Shown here piece by piece: positions 14,507 through 17,401 of a stretch of 17,401 nucleotides of DNA. Position 1 is the stretch's first letter, and each line of letters opens with the position of its first letter. A program made the translations under genes and the position numbers. The stretch is taken from positions 1 to 17,401 of the forward strand of contig DEFO01000060.1 of assembly GCA_002350805.1 (NCBI GenBank). Reading direction: 5' to 3'. The stretch is from Prevotella sp. UBA2850. Its GTDB lineage: Bacteria; Bacteroidota; Bacteroidia; Bacteroidales; Bacteroidaceae. The notes beneath the pieces are model-generated. The model was given only the letters and a program-made list of their open reading frames with translations. It did not search any database and was not told where the DNA came from.

Positions 14507-16300
14507 ATGAAGATTGAGAATATGATAGCTGATGCCGTGAAGCAGGCTGTGAAGTCGCTTTACGGACAGGAGGTACCCGACAAAATGGTACAAGTACAGA
14601 AGACGCGCAGCGAGTTTGAGGGCAACCTGACGCTCGTTGTTTTCCCCTTTGTCAAGATGGCCCGCAAGAGTCCTGAGCAGACTGCCCAGGAGCTGGGAAG
14701 CTATCTCGTGGAAAACTGCGAGGCCGTTGAGCGCTTCAATGTGGTGAAAGGATTTCTTAACATGGTCATCGCCCCTGCCGCCTGGCTCAGTCTGCTGGCC
14801 GACATCGACGCCGACGAGCACTATGGCATGAAACAGGCCACCGACGACAGTCCCCTGGTGATGATCGAATACTCATCGCCCAACACCAACAAGCCGCTGC
14901 ACCTGGGCCACGTGCGCAACAACCTGCTGGGCTGGTCGCTGGCACAGATCATGCAGGCCAACGGCAACCGCGTGGTGAAGACCAATATCGTGAACGACCG
15001 TGGTATTCACATCTGCAAGTCGATGCTGGCCTGGCTGAAATACGGCAATGGCGAGACTCCGGAGAGCAGCGGCAAGAAAGGCGACCACCTGATTGGCGAC
15101 TACTACGTGGCTTTCGACAAGCACTACCGCGAAGAGGTGAAAGAGCTGGTGGCACAGGGCATGGACGAGGAGAAGGCCAAGCAAGAGGCTCCCCTCATCA
15201 AGGAAGCCCACGAGATGCTGGTGAAATGGGAACAGAACGACCCCGAGGTGCGAGCCCTGTGGGAAAAGATGAACGCATGGGTGTATGCCGGTTTCGACGA
15301 GACCTACAAGAAGCTGGGCGTATCGTTCGACAAGATTTACTACGAGAGCCAGACTTACCTGAAGGGAAAGGCAAAAGTAGAGGAAGGACTGCAGAAAGGA
15401 CTCTTCTTCCGCAAAGAAGACAACAGCGTGTGGGCCGACCTCACCAACGAAGGTCTCGACCAGAAACTGCTGCTGCGCAGCGATGGCACCTCTGTCTATA
15501 TGACCCAGGACATCGGTACTGCCGAGATGCGATTCCACGACTACCCCATCGACAAGATGATTTACGTGGTGGGTAACGAGCAGAACTACCACTTCCAGGT
15601 GCTCAGCATCCTGCTCGACCGCCTCGGATTCAAATGGGGCAAAGAGCTGGTTCACTTCTCCTACGGCATGGTGGAACTGCCCAACGGCAAGATGAAGAGC
15701 CGTGAGGGAACGGTTGTCGATGCCGACGACCTGATGGACCTGATGGTGGCCGACGCCAAGAAAACCTCTGAGGAACTGGGTAAGTTCGACGATATGACCG
15801 AGGAGGAGCGCAACGAGATTGCTCGCATCGTGGGCATGGGCGCCCTGAAATACTTCATCCTGAAGGTCGACGCCCGCAAGAACATGCTCTTCAACCCTGA
15901 GGAGAGCATCGACTTCAACGGAAACACAGGCCCCTTCATCCAGTACACCTACGCCCGCATCCGCAGCATTCTGAGAAAAGCCGCCGCTGCTGGTTCTACT
16001 AGTCAAACCAGTTCTACTGGCCTGACCAGCCTCTCTGGCAAGGAGATTGACCTCATCCAGAAGATGAGCGAGTTCGGTGCTGCCGTCGAGCAGGCTGGCA
16101 AGGACTATTCGCCCAGCGGCATTGCCAACTACTGCTACGAGCTGACCAAGCAGTTCAACCAGTTCTACCACGACTACAGCATCCTCGGAGCCGACACTGA
16201 AGAGGAGAAAGCCTTCCGCCTGATGCTGGCCAAGAACGTGGCCAAAACCATCAAGAACGGCATGAGCCTACTCGGCATTGAAGTGCCCGAGCGCATGTAA
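14507..16300 (+). CDS. argS: arginyl-tRNA synthetase
   Basis: A 597-aa class I synthetase that charges tRNA-Arg with arginine using ATP in the cytoplasm. SSPNTNKPLHLGHVRNN carries the HIGH motif as HLGH (132-135). KTNIVNDRGIHICKSML is the Bacteroidota-type active-site block. GKMKSREGTVV carries the KMSKS equivalent (K395 M K S R). The DALR anticodon-binding domain begins near GPFIQYTYARIRSIL and ends ANYCYELTKQFNQFYHDYSI. The start at 14507 follows the promoter; the longer frame from 14474 adds residues lying over the promoter. A Ser/Thr-rich linker (497-510) between the catalytic core and DALR domain carries an 18-bp tandem duplication. The gene is complete and its GC content matches the housekeeping parts of the window. 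Confidence 0.97.
   Translation: MKIENMIADAVKQAVKSLYGQEVPDKMVQVQKTRSEFEGNLTLVVFPFVKMARKSPEQTAQELGSYLVENCEAVERFNVVKGFLNMVIAPAAWLSLLADIDADEHYGMKQATDDSPLVMIEYSSPNTNKPLHLGHVRNNLLGWSLAQIMQANGNRVVKTNIVNDRGIHICKSMLAWLKYGNGETPESSGKKGDHLIGDYYVAFDKHYREEVKELVAQGMDEEKAKQEAPLIKEAHEMLVKWEQNDPEVRALWEKMNAWVYAGFDETYKKLGVSFDKIYYESQTYLKGKAKVEEGLQKGLFFRKEDNSVWADLTNEGLDQKLLLRSDGTSVYMTQDIGTAEMRFHDYPIDKMIYVVGNEQNYHFQVLSILLDRLGFKWGKELVHFSYGMVELPNGKMKSREGTVVDADDLMDLMVADAKKTSEELGKFDDMTEEERNEIARIVGMGALKYFILKVDARKNMLFNPEESIDFNGNTGPFIQYTYARIRSILRKAAAAGSTSQTSSTGLTSLSGKEIDLIQKMSEFGAAVEQAGKDYSPSGIANYCYELTKQFNQFYHDYSILGADTEEEKAFRLMLAKNVAKTIKNGMSLLGIEVPERM
15994..16029 (+). repeat. 18-bp tandem duplication in the argS linker
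   Basis: TTCTACTAGTCAAACCAG (15994-16011) is followed directly by TTCTACTGGCCTGACCAG (16012-16029), 14 of 18 identical. It encodes an S/T-rich stretch inside an exposed linker, so a neutral slipped-strand expansion is likely. Confidence 0.6.
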
Positions 16301-16302
16301 GG

Positions 16303-16336
16303 AGCCTCCCCCTACCCCCCCTCCAAAGGGAGGGGG
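16303..16336. repeat. left inverted repeat of the DUF559 cassette; may terminate argS
   Basis: It starts 3 bp after the argS stop. The CCCCCTCC/GGAGGGGG stem is followed by TATTAAG, so it could also act as the argS terminator. Confidence 0.7.
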
Positions 16337-16364
16337 TATTAAGATATAAGAGATAAATAAGAAG

Positions 16365-17219
16365 ATGTATATTTACGAGACGGGGGATAGTGCAACTTAT
16401 GACCTGCTGAGTGCTTATGCTGACTACAATAAGCAGCATCCAACAGAGGCAGAGAGTATCATATGGGACTATCTTAAGTCTAAGCAGACTGGGCATAAAT
16501 TCAGGCGGCAGCATATTATTAAGGACTATATAGTCGATTTCGTCTGCTTACATCATAAGTTAGTCATTGAGATTGACGGACAATATCATCTGGAGGCAAA
16601 CCAGATTGTCAAAGATAAGAGTAGGACTGAGGACCTTCAGGCATTGGGCTATCATATCATCAGATTCTCTAATGAGGAAGTGATAGCAAATTCAAATGCA
16701 GTAATTAAGAAAATAAAACAAGCACTTATGGAAATCATCACCCCTAAAAAGAATCAAAAGGGATCACCATCCCCCCTCCCTTTGGAGGGGGTTAAGGGGA
16801 GGCTTGGGGATGAAATCCGGGCAGATGCCTGGGCCGTCGATGCGGCCTGCTCGGGCAACCCGGGACCGATGGAATATCAGGCCATCGACCTGCAGACGGG
16901 CAACCGCGTGTTTCACTTCGGTCCCATGAAGGGCACCAACAACATCGGCGAGTTTCTGGCCATCGTACATGCCCTGGCGCTTTGCTGGAACAATGGACTG
17001 CATCAGAAAACCATCTATTCAGATTCCTATAACGCTATTCTGTGGGTAAAGAAACGCCAATGTAAAACCAAACTGGAGCGCAATGAGCAGACGGAGCCGT
17101 TGTTTCAGATCATTGCCCGTGCAGAGCATTGGCTGCAAACCCATGACTACCGCAATCCCATCATCAAATGGGAAACCAAGAAATGGGGCGAGGTGCCTGC
17201 TGACTTCGGTCGCAAATAA
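16365..17219 (+). CDS. DUF559 (Vsr-like nuclease)-RNase H fusion protein
   Basis: A 284-aa protein of two enzymatic domains. Residues 25-125 are DUF559, a PD-(D/E)XK fold related to very-short-patch repair endonucleases: E30 in TEAESIIWDYL, KFRRQHIIKDYIVDF with D58, LVIEIDGQYH with E69, D71 and H75, and LGYHIIRFSNEEV. Residues 152-284 are an RNase HI-like domain with all four acids placed: D159 in VDAACSGNPGP, E196 in GEFLAIVHAL, D220 in YSDSYNAI and D280 in VPADFGRK. The linker is encoded by the right inverted repeat. No in-frame Met lies between the linker start and D159 (the nearest is M122, without a clear ribosome site), so the RNase H part is probably made as the fusion. RNase H cuts the RNA strand of RNA-DNA hybrids; the DUF559 target is unknown. 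A sequencing or assembly frame error at the repeat could mimic the fusion. Confidence 0.85.
   Translation: MYIYETGDSATYDLLSAYADYNKQHPTEAESIIWDYLKSKQTGHKFRRQHIIKDYIVDFVCLHHKLVIEIDGQYHLEANQIVKDKSRTEDLQALGYHIIRFSNEEVIANSNAVIKKIKQALMEIITPKKNQKGSPSPLPLEGVKGRLGDEIRADAWAVDAACSGNPGPMEYQAIDLQTGNRVFHFGPMKGTNNIGEFLAIVHALALCWNNGLHQKTIYSDSYNAILWVKKRQCKTKLERNEQTEPLFQIIARAEHWLQTHDYRNPIIKWETKKWGEVPADFGRK
16771..16804. repeat. right inverted repeat of the DUF559 cassette, inside the fusion ORF
   Basis: The reverse complement of this stretch matches 16303-16336. It is translated in frame as SPLPLEGVKGRL, the linker between the nuclease and RNase H domains. Confidence 0.7.
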
Positions 17220-17311
17220 CCCTTCCACGGCGTCTCAAACCACCCAATAACTTTCTACGGACAAACGGTAATTTTTTCCGGTCAAAAAACGCTTCCATGC
17301 ATGCCCATTTC

Positions 17312-17390
17312 TAATTAATGCCTGGAAAGGTTGCAATTAGTTAACTAATTAGACTCTAATTAATGCCTAATTACCTTGTAATTAATGCCT
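17312..17390. repeat. AT-rich repeats and a perfect palindrome past the fusion gene
   Basis: TAATTAATGCCT occurs at 17312-17323, 17357-17368 and 17379-17390; the last two stand 22 bp apart as a tandem. AATTAGTTAACTAATT (17335-17350) is a perfect 16-bp palindrome. The 17220-17401 interval otherwise holds no gene. It could be regulatory DNA for a gene beyond the window. Confidence 0.65.
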
Positions 17391-17401
17391 AATTGACTTT
17401 T

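Larger units (their letters stand above)
16303..16804 (+). mobile_element. DUF559 cassette with inverted, hairpin-forming ends
   Basis: The left end (16303-16336, AGCCTCCCC ... CCCTCCAAAGGGAGGGGG) and the reverse complement of the right end (16771-16804, AGCCTCCCC ... CCCTCCAAAGGGAGGGGG) match over about 34 bp with small indels. Each end also folds into its own hairpin (8-bp stem, AAAG loop). The interior is AT-richer than argS on one side and the RNase H part on the other, and encodes one DUF559 nuclease domain. No target-site duplication or transposase is visible, so this may be a nonautonomous or nuclease-driven element, or simply a DUF559 gene in a repeat-rich place. The mobile call is inference from the ends, the base composition and the fusion. 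Confidence 0.6.

Noticed and set aside
14873..16171. 432-aa open frame on the minus strand inside argS
   Set aside because: It is the antisense shadow of a complete, well-conserved argS; long antisense frames are common in GC-rich biased codons.
16810..16860. ATG at 16810 as the native RNase H start
   Set aside because: It is out of frame with the RNase H domain, so it would need an indel to serve.

Overview
The window looks like a piece of chromosome from a Bacteroidota species, most likely Prevotellaceae (Prevotella or a close relative). The evidence is the Bacteroidota-type promoters (a TTTG box, 19-20 bp, then TAnnTTTG, several ending TACCTTTGC), the scarcity of strong Shine-Dalgarno sites, many short lipoproteins, a TPR/HTH sensor paired with a DUF3244 protein, and a BlaI-BlaR pair whose sensor carries carboxypeptidase-regulatory-like and TonB C-terminal domains. 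The genus is inferred; no rRNA is present.

Region 1 (1-5769, minus strand, AT-rich) is a decayed Rhs/YD-repeat locus. In transcription order it holds a membrane TPR sensor with a C-terminal HTH, a small DUF3244-like secreted protein, a truncated signal-peptide/YD-repeat ORF, a 330-aa lipoprotein, an FKBP-fold lipoprotein, a second headless copy of the same signal-peptide/YD segment, a 191-aa lipoprotein, and an Rhs core fragment with an internal stop that runs off the left edge. The two copies of the YD head (about 92 bp) suggest repeated rearrangement that left accessory lipoprotein genes between core scraps.

Region 2 (5839-12403, mostly plus strand, GC-richer) holds a PfkB-family sugar kinase, a UPF1/SMUBP2-like SF1 helicase, a convergent gene for an unknown secreted or membrane protein, a repeat-bearing intergenic region, and then a BlaI repressor overlapping a BlaR1/MecR1-like M56 sensor protease. 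Dyad AACT/AGTT operators overlap the blaI promoter, which fits autoregulation.

Region 3 (12404-14353) begins with a hairpin and three tandem 77-78 bp units, each carrying a complete promoter. These drive a HAD hydrolase, an unknown lipoprotein and a small cytosolic protein in a tight operon.

Region 4 (14445-17401) holds argS with its own promoter, then a roughly 500-bp cassette with 34-bp inverted, hairpin-forming ends that encodes a DUF559 (PD-(D/E)XK, Vsr-like) nuclease. The cassette reads in frame through its right end into an RNase H domain with all catalytic acids, giving a DUF559-RNase H fusion. This fusion is the most notable item in the window. The last 180 bp are AT-rich with short repeats and a perfect palindrome. 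No tRNA, rRNA or CRISPR array was recognised.
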